Positions 1-5,848 of a stretch of DNA of 9,434 nt are shown in pieces; within the stretch, counting starts at the first letter, position 1; each line of letters starts with the position of its first letter. Source of the DNA: an uncultured Ruminococcus sp. (GTDB taxonomy: Bacteria; Bacillota; Clostridia; Oscillospirales; CAG-272); NCBI GenBank assembly GCA_902766575.1, contig CACXED010000341.1, forward strand, positions 1-9,434, given 5' to 3'. The notes under the pieces were generated by a model that saw only the letters and a list, made by a program, of their open reading frames with translations, made no database searches and was not told the DNA's origin. The position numbers and the translations under genes were made by a program.

Positions 1-1
1 G

Positions 2-52
2 ATTCCGATAGCGTTCGGGCTGTTTTTGCTGAACATCGCGCTATTGTACTGA
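2..52 (+). CDS. 3' end of an upstream gene, probably a membrane protein (partial)
   Basis: The frame that opens at position 2 runs to a TGA at 50-52 and encodes 16 residues, IPIAFGLFLLNIALLY. The stretch is strongly hydrophobic, as expected for the last transmembrane helix of a membrane protein that starts before the window. A hairpin a few bases after the stop supports reading this as a real gene end. A second frame, from position 1, is also open (to 94-96) but has a mixed composition and would run through the hairpin into the next promoter. The call rests on 16 codons only, and no family can be named. Confidence 0.4.
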   Translation: MPIAFGLFLLNIALLY

Positions 53-57
53 ATAAG

Positions 58-90
58 AAAAGAGGAAGATCGTCAGATTTTCCTCTTTAT
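58..90 (+). terminator. Probable intrinsic terminator of the upstream gene
   Basis: A stem pairs 59-70 with 77-88 (nine perfect A/T- and purine-rich pairs, then one G-T and two A-T pairs) around a six-base loop. The 3' arm is pyrimidine-rich and T-rich bases follow. It starts about six bases after the putative stop at 50-52 and ends just before the -35 box at 93. It would insulate the fucosidase promoter from upstream transcription. The stem is weaker than the two GC-rich terminators elsewhere in the window. Confidence 0.5.
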
Positions 91-92
91 TA

Positions 93-121
93 TTGACATA
101 TTTCCTTTTTGATGCTATACT
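93..121 (+). promoter_or_regulatory. Sigma-A promoter for the GH95 gene
   Basis: The -35 box is TTGACA (93-98, perfect), the spacer is 17 bases and the -10 box is TATACT (116-121, five of six). TGC directly before the -10 makes it an extended -10 promoter. Transcription should start near 128, giving a leader of about 33 bases. The leader carries the Shine-Dalgarno GAAAGGA (148-154), six bases before the ATG at 161. No clear operator is seen between promoter and gene. Confidence 0.85.
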
Positions 122-160
122 GATATCGGTTCACGAATATAACGACCGAAAGGAAAATAT

Positions 161-2419
161 ATGAAAAACACAAGGCTTTTTTACAGAGCTCCGGCAGCCG
201 AATGGACAGAAGCGATGCCGATCGGAAACGGACGGCTCGGAGCGATGGTCTTCGGCAGGGTAGGCGTCGAGGAGCTCCAGTTCAACGAGGAGACGCTCTG
301 GAGCGGCTGGCGCGACGAGTCTGCCGATAACCCCGACTGCGCGGCACATCTTGCAGAGATGCGGGAGCTGATCTTTGCGGGCAGAGCAGCCGAGGCTGAG
401 GCTCTGGCGCAGAAATATCTCGTCTGCCGCGGAGACGGGAGCGGACATGGTCACGGCTATGGTCACGCCTACGGCAGCTTTGAGAGCGCCGGAAAGCTAT
501 ACATAAAGCTGCACGACCTCGCGGAGCCGGAAAACTACAACCGTTCGCTCAATCTCGCAATCGGAGAAGCGTCGGTAAGCTACACACTGAACGGTCAGCA
601 TTTCGAGCGCGTATATTTTGCGTCGCCGGAGTACAACTGCATAGCTGCGCGGATATCCTCCGACGGCATTTTCGGAGCTGAGCTTCATTATGAGCGCGAA
701 AGCTGCCGGGTCGAATACTCGGACGGCGAGATCGTCATGATCGGCGGCTTTAAGAACGGGATAGACTACGCCGGAGCGGTCAGGCTCGTTTCGGACGGCA
801 GCATAAGTGCCAGCGGTAATCGTCTGATACTGACCGGAGCGCGGGAATGCGAGATTTATGTCAATATTTCGACTTCCTATGAAAGACCGATCGACACGCG
901 CTCTGCCGCGCTGAACTCGGTCAGGAGAGCGTCAGCTGCCGGATTTGAGAAAATCCGCGCCGACGCGAACCGTCACTTTGAGTCGCTTCTGTCCCGCGCG
1001 CAGATCGACCTCGGAGCCGACGATTATGCCGGAGAGCTCTCCATCGACGAGAGGCTTAGGCTGATCGCCGTGGGCGAGTGCGAAAAAGCCGATCTCACGG
1101 CGCTGACCGAGCTTTACTGGCAGTTCGGGCGCTATCTTATGATCTCATCCTCATATAACTGCGTGCTTCCGGCAAATCTGCAGGGGATCTGGAGCGGCGA
1201 CTACGACACGATCTGGTCGGCGGATTATCACATCAATATAAATATCCAGATGAATTACTGGCTCACCGAGACGACGAATCTGCCCGAGTGCGGCGACGTT
1301 TTTCTGAGATATATCAGATTTCTGTCCGAATACGGCAAAAAGACCGCGAGGATCCAGTACGGCTGTAGAGGCTGGACGGCGCATACGATCACGAATCCGT
1401 GGGGCTTCACGTCGCCGGGAGAGGGTTGCTCGTGGGGCAGCTTCATGTGCGCGGGAGCCTGGTGCTGCGAGCATATCTGGGAACGCTGGCAGTTTGGCCG
1501 GGATAAGAGCTTTCTTTCCGAATATTATCCGGTGATGCGCGGCGCCTGCGAGTTTTTCCTCGATTTCCTCTGCGAGGATCCGAACAGCAGATATCTTGTC
1601 ACTGCGCCGTCCAATTCGCCCGAGAATCACTACCGCGACCCGAAAACAGGCGAGACAGTATCTGTCTGCGCCGGGCCGACGATGGACAATTCGATCCTGT
1701 ACGAGCTCTTTTCAAACACAGCCGAAGCCGCGCGGGTACTCGGGATCGACGGCGATTTTTCCGAGCGGATATTGGAGACCCGCGACCGACTGCCGCCGAT
1801 CCGGATCGGGAAGCACGGTCAGATCATGGAGTGGCAGGAGGACTTTGAGGAGACCGAGCCGGGACATCGGCATCTCTCGATGCTCTACGGACTGCACCCG
1901 GCGGATCTGATAACGAGATCGCGCACTCCGGAGCTGTTTGAAGCCGCAAAGACCTCAATCGAGCGCAGACTGTCGTCGGGCGGCGGTCATACCGGATGGA
2001 GCCGGGCGTGGATAATCAATTTCTACGCCCGTCTCGGGATGGGAGACGAGTGTCTGAAGCATATAAACGCTCTGCTCGCAAGGTCGACCTATCCGAATCT
2101 GTTCGATGCGCACCCGCCGTTCCAGATCGACGGAAATTTCGGCGGCTGCGCCGGGATCGCGGAGATGCTGATGCAGAGCCACGAGGGCTTCATAAATCTG
2201 CTTCCGGCTCTGCCGGGCGAGTGGAAGAAAGGCTCGTTCAAAGGGCTTAGAGCGCGGGGAGGGCACCTCGTTTCGGCAGAGTGGGAGAACGGCAGGCTCA
2301 CCGGCTTTGAGCTGACGAGCCCGAACGGCGGCGAGACAGAGGTCAGGTACGGAGATCGGATTTTCCGCTTCAGCCTCGGAGCGAATGAAAGCGTCAGACA
2401 GTCTCTAACGCCGGATTAA
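161..2419 (+). CDS. GH95-family alpha-L-fucosidase, cytoplasmic
   Basis: A 752-residue glycoside hydrolase of family GH95, an inverting family that removes terminal alpha-L-fucose (often alpha-1,2-linked); some members act on alpha-L-galactose. The N-terminal domain (about 1-270) begins with the typical W-x-E-A-M-P-I-G-N-G-R-L-G-A-M motif (15-29) and has F-N-E-E-T-L-W-S-G (41-49). The (alpha/alpha)6 catalytic domain follows. It contains NINIQMNYW (359-367), whose N359 and N361 match the asparagines that activate the catalytic water. It also has SNSPEN (484-489), whose E488 is the likely general acid, a conserved M-E-W (556-558), and QIDGNFGG (655-662) with D657. Length is normal for the family. 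There is no signal peptide, so it should act on imported oligosaccharides. A His/Gly-rich loop (95-105) is unusual. It has its own strong promoter and appears monocistronic. The family call is firm; the exact substrate is not. Confidence 0.93.
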   Translation: MKNTRLFYRAPAAEWTEAMPIGNGRLGAMVFGRVGVEELQFNEETLWSGWRDESADNPDCAAHLAEMRELIFAGRAAEAEALAQKYLVCRGDGSGHGHGYGHAYGSFESAGKLYIKLHDLAEPENYNRSLNLAIGEASVSYTLNGQHFERVYFASPEYNCIAARISSDGIFGAELHYERESCRVEYSDGEIVMIGGFKNGIDYAGAVRLVSDGSISASGNRLILTGARECEIYVNISTSYERPIDTRSAALNSVRRASAAGFEKIRADANRHFESLLSRAQIDLGADDYAGELSIDERLRLIAVGECEKADLTALTELYWQFGRYLMISSSYNCVLPANLQGIWSGDYDTIWSADYHININIQMNYWLTETTNLPECGDVFLRYIRFLSEYGKKTARIQYGCRGWTAHTITNPWGFTSPGEGCSWGSFMCAGAWCCEHIWERWQFGRDKSFLSEYYPVMRGACEFFLDFLCEDPNSRYLVTAPSNSPENHYRDPKTGETVSVCAGPTMDNSILYELFSNTAEAARVLGIDGDFSERILETRDRLPPIRIGKHGQIMEWQEDFEETEPGHRHLSMLYGLHPADLITRSRTPELFEAAKTSIERRLSSGGGHTGWSRAWIINFYARLGMGDECLKHINALLARSTYPNLFDAHPPFQIDGNFGGCAGIAEMLMQSHEGFINLLPALPGEWKKGSFKGLRARGGHLVSAEWENGRLTGFELTSPNGGETEVRYGDRIFRFSLGANESVRQSLTPD
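447..470 (+). repeat. 12-bp tandem duplication inside the GH95 gene
   Basis: The units ATGGTCACGGCT (447-458) and ATGGTCACGCCT (459-470) are adjacent and differ at one base. In frame they are part of the sequence encoding GHGHGYGHAYG (residues 95-105). This looks like a small in-frame duplication in a surface loop of the N-terminal domain. Confidence 0.6.
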
Positions 2420-2502
2420 ATTATCGCGTCAGATTCAAAAGCAGTCATTATGACAGGCGGGAGCGATGAAAGCTCGTTCATACCTGAATTTTATAAATAT
2501 TT

Positions 2503-2530
2503 TTGCTTTTTATCGAACCGACCGTATAGT
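2503..2530 (+). promoter_or_regulatory. Promoter region of the sigma-factor operon
   Basis: A sigma-A-like promoter can be read as TTGCTT (2503-2508), a 16-base spacer and TATAGT (2525-2530). Transcription would start near 2537, about 40 bases before the sigma gene. Overlapping it is a second possible reading as an ECF-type promoter: GAACC (2515-2519), 16 bases, CGAC (2536-2539). This would suit autoregulation by the encoded sigma factor. Either or both could be used; the sequence alone does not decide. Confidence 0.5.
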
Positions 2531-2577
2531 TTTTGCGACTAAGTCTGTGTAAGCCGGATCAAATATCGGAGGAGATG

Positions 2578-3156
2578 ATGACGTTGCCGATCTGGAACGC
2601 GGCTTCTGACGAGACGCTGCTCGAATCGGCAGCAAAGGGTTCGCAGCGGGCGTTTGAAGCGCTGATGGACAGATATATGCGCGTCGTATATTCCTACATC
2701 GCGCTGAGGGCTTCCGCGGCAGATGCGGCCGACATCCTGCAGGAGACGATGCTGGCGGTCTGGCAGGGGATTTCGGGCTTTGATAAGCGTTCGTCGCTGA
2801 AAACGTGGCTGCTGGCGGTCGCGAGACGCAAGCTCTGCGATTTTTATCGGGCGCGGCAGTCTGCGCGCGAGCTTTCGATGTCGGAGGCTTTCCCCGACTC
2901 CTGCGGGGAGAAATTCGATATCGACTCGGGCGAGGACATGGCGACCGGGATAACCGAGCGGCTCGACGCGGCAGCGGCGATAAAGTCGCTTGACGCCGGT
3001 GAGCGCGAGCTGATCTATCTGATATTCGAAGCCGGGCTTACATACGCAGAGGTTTCAGAAGCGACCGGGATACCGGTCGGAACGATCAAGAGCCGTATGT
3101 CGGCGCTCAGAGCCAGGCTGAGAGGGCTGTTGGGAGAGGATTACAATGAACTGTGA
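2578..3156 (+). CDS. ECF-type RNA polymerase sigma factor
   Basis: A 192-residue group 4 (ECF) sigma factor that would direct RNA polymerase to a specific promoter set. Region 2 covers about residues 12-92, with the core-binding helix D-I-L-Q-E-T-M-L-A-V-W (52-62) and the -10-contacting segment LKTWLLAVARRKLCDFYR (74-91). A variable acidic linker follows (about 99-128). Region 4 (about 130-183) has the helix-turn-helix L-T-Y-A-E-V-S-E-A-T-G-I-P-V-G-T-I-K-S-R (154-173). The ATG at 2578 is preferred: GGAGG (2568-2572) lies five bases before it. The ATG at 2575 is nearly as good, and a TTG at 2533 is too far upstream. The gene overlaps the anti-sigma gene by 11 bases, which indicates translational coupling. 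It is probably held inactive by that partner. The regulon is unknown. Confidence 0.92.
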   Translation: MTLPIWNAASDETLLESAAKGSQRAFEALMDRYMRVVYSYIALRASAADAADILQETMLAVWQGISGFDKRSSLKTWLLAVARRKLCDFYRARQSARELSMSEAFPDSCGEKFDIDSGEDMATGITERLDAAAAIKSLDAGERELIYLIFEAGLTYAEVSEATGIPVGTIKSRMSALRARLRGLLGEDYNEL

Positions 3157-3460
3157 TGAGGTATACGAGCTTCTGCCGGTCTATGTCGGCGGAGGGCTCG
3201 GGAGCGGTGAGCGCGGGCAGATCGCGGCTCATTTAGCGGTCTGCGGCGAGTGCAGGCGGGAAGCCGCGCTGCTGATAAGGCTCAGACTGGCGCAGCGGGA
3301 GCTTGCTCCTATACTGCCGGAGAATGTCAAAAAGAGCGCTTTCAGGTTGATAGAGGCCCAAAAACGCTCCGAGAGCCTTGCCGCGCTTGAAACGCTCAAT
3401 CAGGCTATCGGAGTGACCCGCTCGGCGCTGAAGCTGACATATGAGCTTGTGAAAATTTGA
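3146..3460 (+). CDS. Zinc-finger (ZAS/zf-HC2) anti-sigma factor without a membrane segment
   Basis: A 104-residue protein that should bind and inhibit the sigma factor encoded just before it. The N-terminus has the ZAS signature: C3, then H29-x3-C33-x2-C36, which can bind zinc. The helix around the zinc site normally sits between sigma regions 2 and 4. The rest (about 40-104) is charged and helical, with a possible amphipathic C-terminal helix (about 76-104) and no hydrophobic stretch long enough for a membrane helix. It therefore looks cytoplasmic, unlike the many ZAS proteins that carry a transmembrane sensor. Soluble ZAS proteins such as RsrA sense thiol oxidation through the same cysteines, but nothing here proves that. 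The gene starts inside the sigma gene, has a Shine-Dalgarno GGGAGAGGA (3132-3140), and is followed 18 bases later by the next gene. Confidence 0.85.
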   Translation: MNCDEVYELLPVYVGGGLGSGERGQIAAHLAVCGECRREAALLIRLRLAQRELAPILPENVKKSAFRLIEAQKRSESLAALETLNQAIGVTRSALKLTYELVKI

Positions 3461-3478
3461 TTTTGGAGGGAACATATC

Positions 3479-3721
3479 ATGGCTGACAAAGACATACAGG
3501 ATCTCGGTGCGATACTCGACACGGTGTCCGAAAAGGTTCCGAATCTGCTTCGGGAGGTTTTGGCGAGCCTCTATTCTCCGCAGGCGGGCTCGGATATGGG
3601 CAAGGCGGTCGGAGCCTTTTACAAGGAGCTGGTCGCGGCTGGTATCCCGAGCGAGGAAGCTATCAAAATGGCGCGGGATTATATGATAAGTCTCCGCGAC
3701 GTGGTACAGAATAAATCATGA
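3479..3721 (+). CDS. Small helical protein of unknown function, third gene of the sigma operon
   Basis: An 80-residue protein of no family that I recognise. It is predicted to be soluble and mostly helical: an acidic N-terminus, a helix around residues 12-32 (V-S-E-K-V-P-N-L-L-R-E-V-L-A-S-L-Y), a Gly/Ser/Pro turn (33-39), then a second helical part. Residues 50-68 (E-L-V-A-A-G-I-P-S-E-E-A-I-K-M-A-R-D-Y) resemble residues 42-60 of the next gene's product, with 9 of 19 identical. Translation is well supported by GGAGGG (3465-3470), eight bases before the ATG. The stop overlaps the next start as ATGA (3718-3721). Operon position suggests a role with the sigma/anti-sigma pair, for example as a further regulator or an output of the switch; this is inference only. 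Confidence 0.8.
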   Translation: MADKDIQDLGAILDTVSEKVPNLLREVLASLYSPQAGSDMGKAVGAFYKELVAAGIPSEEAIKMARDYMISLRDVVQNKS

Positions 3722-3930
3722 GCAAGGCGCGGTATTATGCCGGGCTGACGCTGAAGATCATCTCTGTGGTTTTTCATATATTGCCGGCATATGCGCTGGC
3801 ATATGTAAAATATGCGTCGTTCAGATCGAGTCTGATGCGCGAGCTTAAGGCGTCCGGAATACCAAAGGACGCGGCTGCGGCGCTCGCCGGAGAATATTCG
3901 CCTATGGCGCTGATCGGAAAAAGTAAATGA
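3718..3930 (+). CDS. Small single-pass membrane protein of unknown function, last gene of the sigma operon
   Basis: A 70-residue protein with a hydrophobic segment at about 8-30 (G-L-T-L-K-I-I-S-V-V-F-H-I-L-P-A-Y-A-L-A-Y), interrupted by K13 and H20 and so either one membrane helix or a membrane-attached amphipathic helix. The short basic N-terminus and the charged C-terminal half suggest that most of the protein faces the cytoplasm. The C-terminal part carries the E-L-K-A-S-G-I-P-K-D-A-A-A-A-L-A-G-E-Y motif (42-60) shared with the previous gene's product. The ATG overlaps the preceding stop by four bases, so translation is coupled and no separate Shine-Dalgarno is needed. A strong terminator follows. 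I do not recognise a family. A membrane partner for the soluble anti-sigma factor is one possible role. Confidence 0.75.
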   Translation: MSKARYYAGLTLKIISVVFHILPAYALAYVKYASFRSSLMRELKASGIPKDAAAALAGEYSPMALIGKSK

Positions 3931-3932
3931 GT

Positions 3933-4008
3933 CTCGCGCCGCAGATTGAAAGCGGCGTGAGCCAAAACGGCGCTGCTCTGTCGTTCGGACAAAGCAGCGC
4001 CTATTTTT
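3933..4008 (+). terminator. Tandem hairpins with an intrinsic terminator closing the sigma operon
   Basis: The second hairpin is a good rho-independent terminator: GGCGCTGCT (3969-3977) pairs with AGCAGCGCC (3993-4001). The stem continues inward as TGTC/GACA (3979-3982, 3988-3991) after one mismatch, and TATTTTT follows (4002-4008). A separate 10-pair stem (3933-3942 with 3952-3961, one G-T pair) lies just before it and has no T-run, so it may protect the 3' end or be a degenerate copy. The first stem starts three bases after the operon's last stop codon. Confidence 0.85.
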
Positions 4009-4073
4009 AGATTCTCAATTAAGATAAAGTAACGCAGAACATCGACAATAAACCATCCAACCGGTGCTCGTCT

Positions 4074-5666
4074 TCAGGCGAGCACTGTTTCGTCTCCGAT
4101 ATTTTCATAGGTGCAGCCCGAAATTTTCACCCAGTAGGCTTTGTGGAGATCCACTCCGACCGACGAATTGCGAAAGCTGCATCCGGCGATGACAATATCG
4201 TGGTTCACAGCCGTTTCAAAGCCCGCCGAATTGACGCCTATGCAGCCGACCGTCCCGTAGCGCGGAGTGAAGCCGCAGTTGTCGAAATCGCAGTCCTCGA
4301 TCAAAATGTCCGAGCAGTTACCGCCCTCGTGGTGAGTCGGGAACTCGGCGCCGAGGAGTATGCCGGGATTCATCATATTTTTGTATCGGCAGCGCTCGAT
4401 ATGAACGTGCGACGCTCTCAGAAGATGTCCGGCTCCGGCTACGTTGCAGAATTCCGAGTCGCGGCAGTGATAGCTCTCGGGAGAAAAGCAGTCTGCGAGG
4501 GCTATCGTCTCACTGTCTGTTTCAAAGCCGAGCGGCTCGTCAAAGCGGAATTTGTAGACCTGAAGATTTTTTCCGCTCTCAGTCCGGGTTGAGATATGCT
4601 CGCAGCCGCAGATGCGCGCTCTGCCGATCGGCTTTTCCCGGCGGAAAAATTCGATATCGCTGCCGAGCCGGAATTCGGTTCTGGCGTTTTCGGCCTCGAG
4701 CAGCAGCTCGGAATCACTGAGACGCTGCTTTACGAACAGATAATTGTTATGCACGTTCTGACCGTCCATCCGGACGCCCTCGACATACAGTCCCGAGATC
4801 TCGATCCTCCCGCTGCACTTGTGGAGCTTCCAGGCGTCGCGAGGAGCGCAGAAAAGCTGATTGCCCTCGGGTTTGAATCTGACGCGCTCGGCAGTGAGAT
4901 CATGGACGTCAAAGGCGATCATCGCAAAGCCGTTTGCGTTGGAGGTCCTGAGATTCGACAGCTTCAGATTATCAATCCTGCCGAAGAAGCACTGGAAGTC
5001 GGTCTTTGAGCCCTGATGCCAGCTGATCATATCTCCGACCTCGACGCGGTCTGCGATCTTTTCGGACTTAAGCTCAAGGAGCCGATCGCCGATAAGCCTG
5101 AACTCTGTTCCGAGCCCCGGACCGTAGGAAAGGCTCTCGCCGTTCAGTATTTTCCCGTCGGGCGTGAAGCGGTTCATGCAGTAGGTTCCCATGCCGTCGT
5201 AGCAGGGATTGCCGTCCGAGACGCGCACTCTTACAGTATCATTTTCGACAGCTTCAACTCTGCCCGCCGACGCGAACTCGGGCGCGCGGGTGAATTTCAG
5301 ATTTTGAACGGTCAGATTCCGGCAGCTCTCGCACCAGAGTATCGAGGGCTGAAGCGACTGGAGCTCCAGCGTGTTCATTCCGAGCAGAACCGTAGACGGC
5401 TCGCCGTCGTCGCCGATATCGCCGCTCAGAGTGAAATCGGTAAAGCCCTCTAAAAGTATCAGCACCTCCTTGAATCCGGTCAGGACAGCGCCTGCGTCGT
5501 GTGCGCTCTGATCGGTCTCGTGTCTGACCGGCGAGGTCAGCATATATTCACCCGCCGGAATATGCAGTCCGCGGGCGTTCAATCTTTTCGCGTCGGCGAG
5601 CGCCCGGCGTATAGCGTCAGCCGCGTCGCCGCTCCCATTGAAATAATCAGAAAGCTCAATTATCAT
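4074..5666 (-). CDS. Right-handed beta-helix protein related to GH110 alpha-galactosidases
   Basis: A 530-residue protein without a signal peptide. Its start is typical of pectate-lyase-like beta-helices: G-D-A-A-D-A-I-R-R-A-L (13-23) and I-P-A-G-E-Y (36-41). Many short strand repeats follow (for example 116-126, 231-242, 286-296, 420-431, 453-464, 490-501, 512-522). The segment 274-310, with A-P-R-D-A-W, C-S-G-R-I-E-I and M-D-G-Q-N-V-H-N, strongly recalls the GH110 active-site region (T-A-D-A-x-H-F, then D-D-A-x-N-V-H-G). GH110 enzymes are inverting alpha-1,3-galactosidases, some acting on blood group B structures. D277 and D301 match two of three catalytic aspartates; the adjacent third is M300 here. 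Activity or specificity may therefore differ. The start has a good Shine-Dalgarno (GAGAGGAG, about 10 bases upstream). Fold is confident, GH110 kinship likely, substrate unproven. A short stem at 4064-4085 spans the stop codon. Confidence 0.8.
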   Translation of the reverse strand: MIIELSDYFNGSGDAADAIRRALADAKRLNARGLHIPAGEYMLTSPVRHETDQSAHDAGAVLTGFKEVLILLEGFTDFTLSGDIGDDGEPSTVLLGMNTLELQSLQPSILWCESCRNLTVQNLKFTRAPEFASAGRVEAVENDTVRVRVSDGNPCYDGMGTYCMNRFTPDGKILNGESLSYGPGLGTEFRLIGDRLLELKSEKIADRVEVGDMISWHQGSKTDFQCFFGRIDNLKLSNLRTSNANGFAMIAFDVHDLTAERVRFKPEGNQLFCAPRDAWKLHKCSGRIEISGLYVEGVRMDGQNVHNNYLFVKQRLSDSELLLEAENARTEFRLGSDIEFFRREKPIGRARICGCEHISTRTESGKNLQVYKFRFDEPLGFETDSETIALADCFSPESYHCRDSEFCNVAGAGHLLRASHVHIERCRYKNMMNPGILLGAEFPTHHEGGNCSDILIEDCDFDNCGFTPRYGTVGCIGVNSAGFETAVNHDIVIAGCSFRNSSVGVDLHKAYWVKISGCTYENIGDETVLA

Positions 5667-5699
5667 TCCGAATTGCTCCTCTCAGCATTGTATATTCAG

Positions 5700-5728
5700 A
5701 TTATATCATTTAATAAACAGCCTGTCAA
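5700..5728 (-). promoter_or_regulatory. Fully consensus extended -10 promoter for the GH110-like gene
   Basis: Read on the minus strand, TTGACA (5728-5723), a 17-base spacer and TATAAT (5705-5700) match the sigma-A consensus at all twelve positions. TGA directly before the -10 adds an extended -10. The start would fall near 5693, leaving a leader of about 27 bases that contains the Shine-Dalgarno. Such a strong promoter is either constitutive or kept in check by a repressor. Confidence 0.88.
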
Positions 5729-5771
5729 TTAAAATAAACGCAAAATATTATAAATATTCAGCAAAGCCCCT

Positions 5772-5797
5772 GATATTTAATAATTTATTAACATATC
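5772..5797. repeat. AT-rich imperfect palindrome in the divergent promoter gap
   Basis: GATATTTAATAA (5772-5783) and TTATTAACATATC (5785-5797) are inverted copies, except for one extra C (5792), around a central T. The element sits at the -35 region of the regulator's likely promoter, so it could be an operator for autoregulation. In DNA this AT-rich, such repeats also arise by chance. Confidence 0.35.
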
Positions 5798-5799
5798 GT

Positions 5800-5808
5800 T
5801 GCTATAAT
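5800..5808 (+). promoter_or_regulatory. Extended -10 promoter for the AraC-type regulator
   Basis: TGC followed by a perfect TATAAT (5803-5808) forms an extended -10 element. No good -35 is present at the right distance, which such promoters can tolerate or an activator can replace. Transcription would start near 5815, about 34 bases before the ATG at 5849. It is back to back with the consensus promoter of the minus-strand gene. Confidence 0.6.
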
Positions 5809-5848
5809 AAATACACTACATTAAGTGGAAGCGAGCTGAATACGATCA

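Noticed and set aside
2444..2454. GTCATTATGAC, an 11-base palindrome in the gap after the fucosidase gene.
   Set aside because: It is short, isolated and not positioned at a promoter element. I see no second copy and no clear terminator in 2420-2500 either.
2533..2574. TTG start at 2533 that would lengthen the sigma factor by 15 residues.
   Set aside because: It has no Shine-Dalgarno, overlaps the likely promoter/transcription start, and the ATG at 2578 has GGAGG at good spacing.
4064..4085. Seven-pair GC-rich stem spanning the stop codon of the minus-strand GH110-like gene, as a possible terminator.
   Set aside because: The sequence that follows on the minus strand is not a proper T-run, and the stem includes coding sequence. 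It may assist termination but cannot be called with confidence.
4143..5453. Long plus-strand open frames opposite the GH110-like gene (149, 137 and 145 codons).
   Set aside because: They are antisense shadows created by GC-rich codons. They lack Shine-Dalgarno sites and recognisable domains, while the minus-strand frame has a clear protein family.
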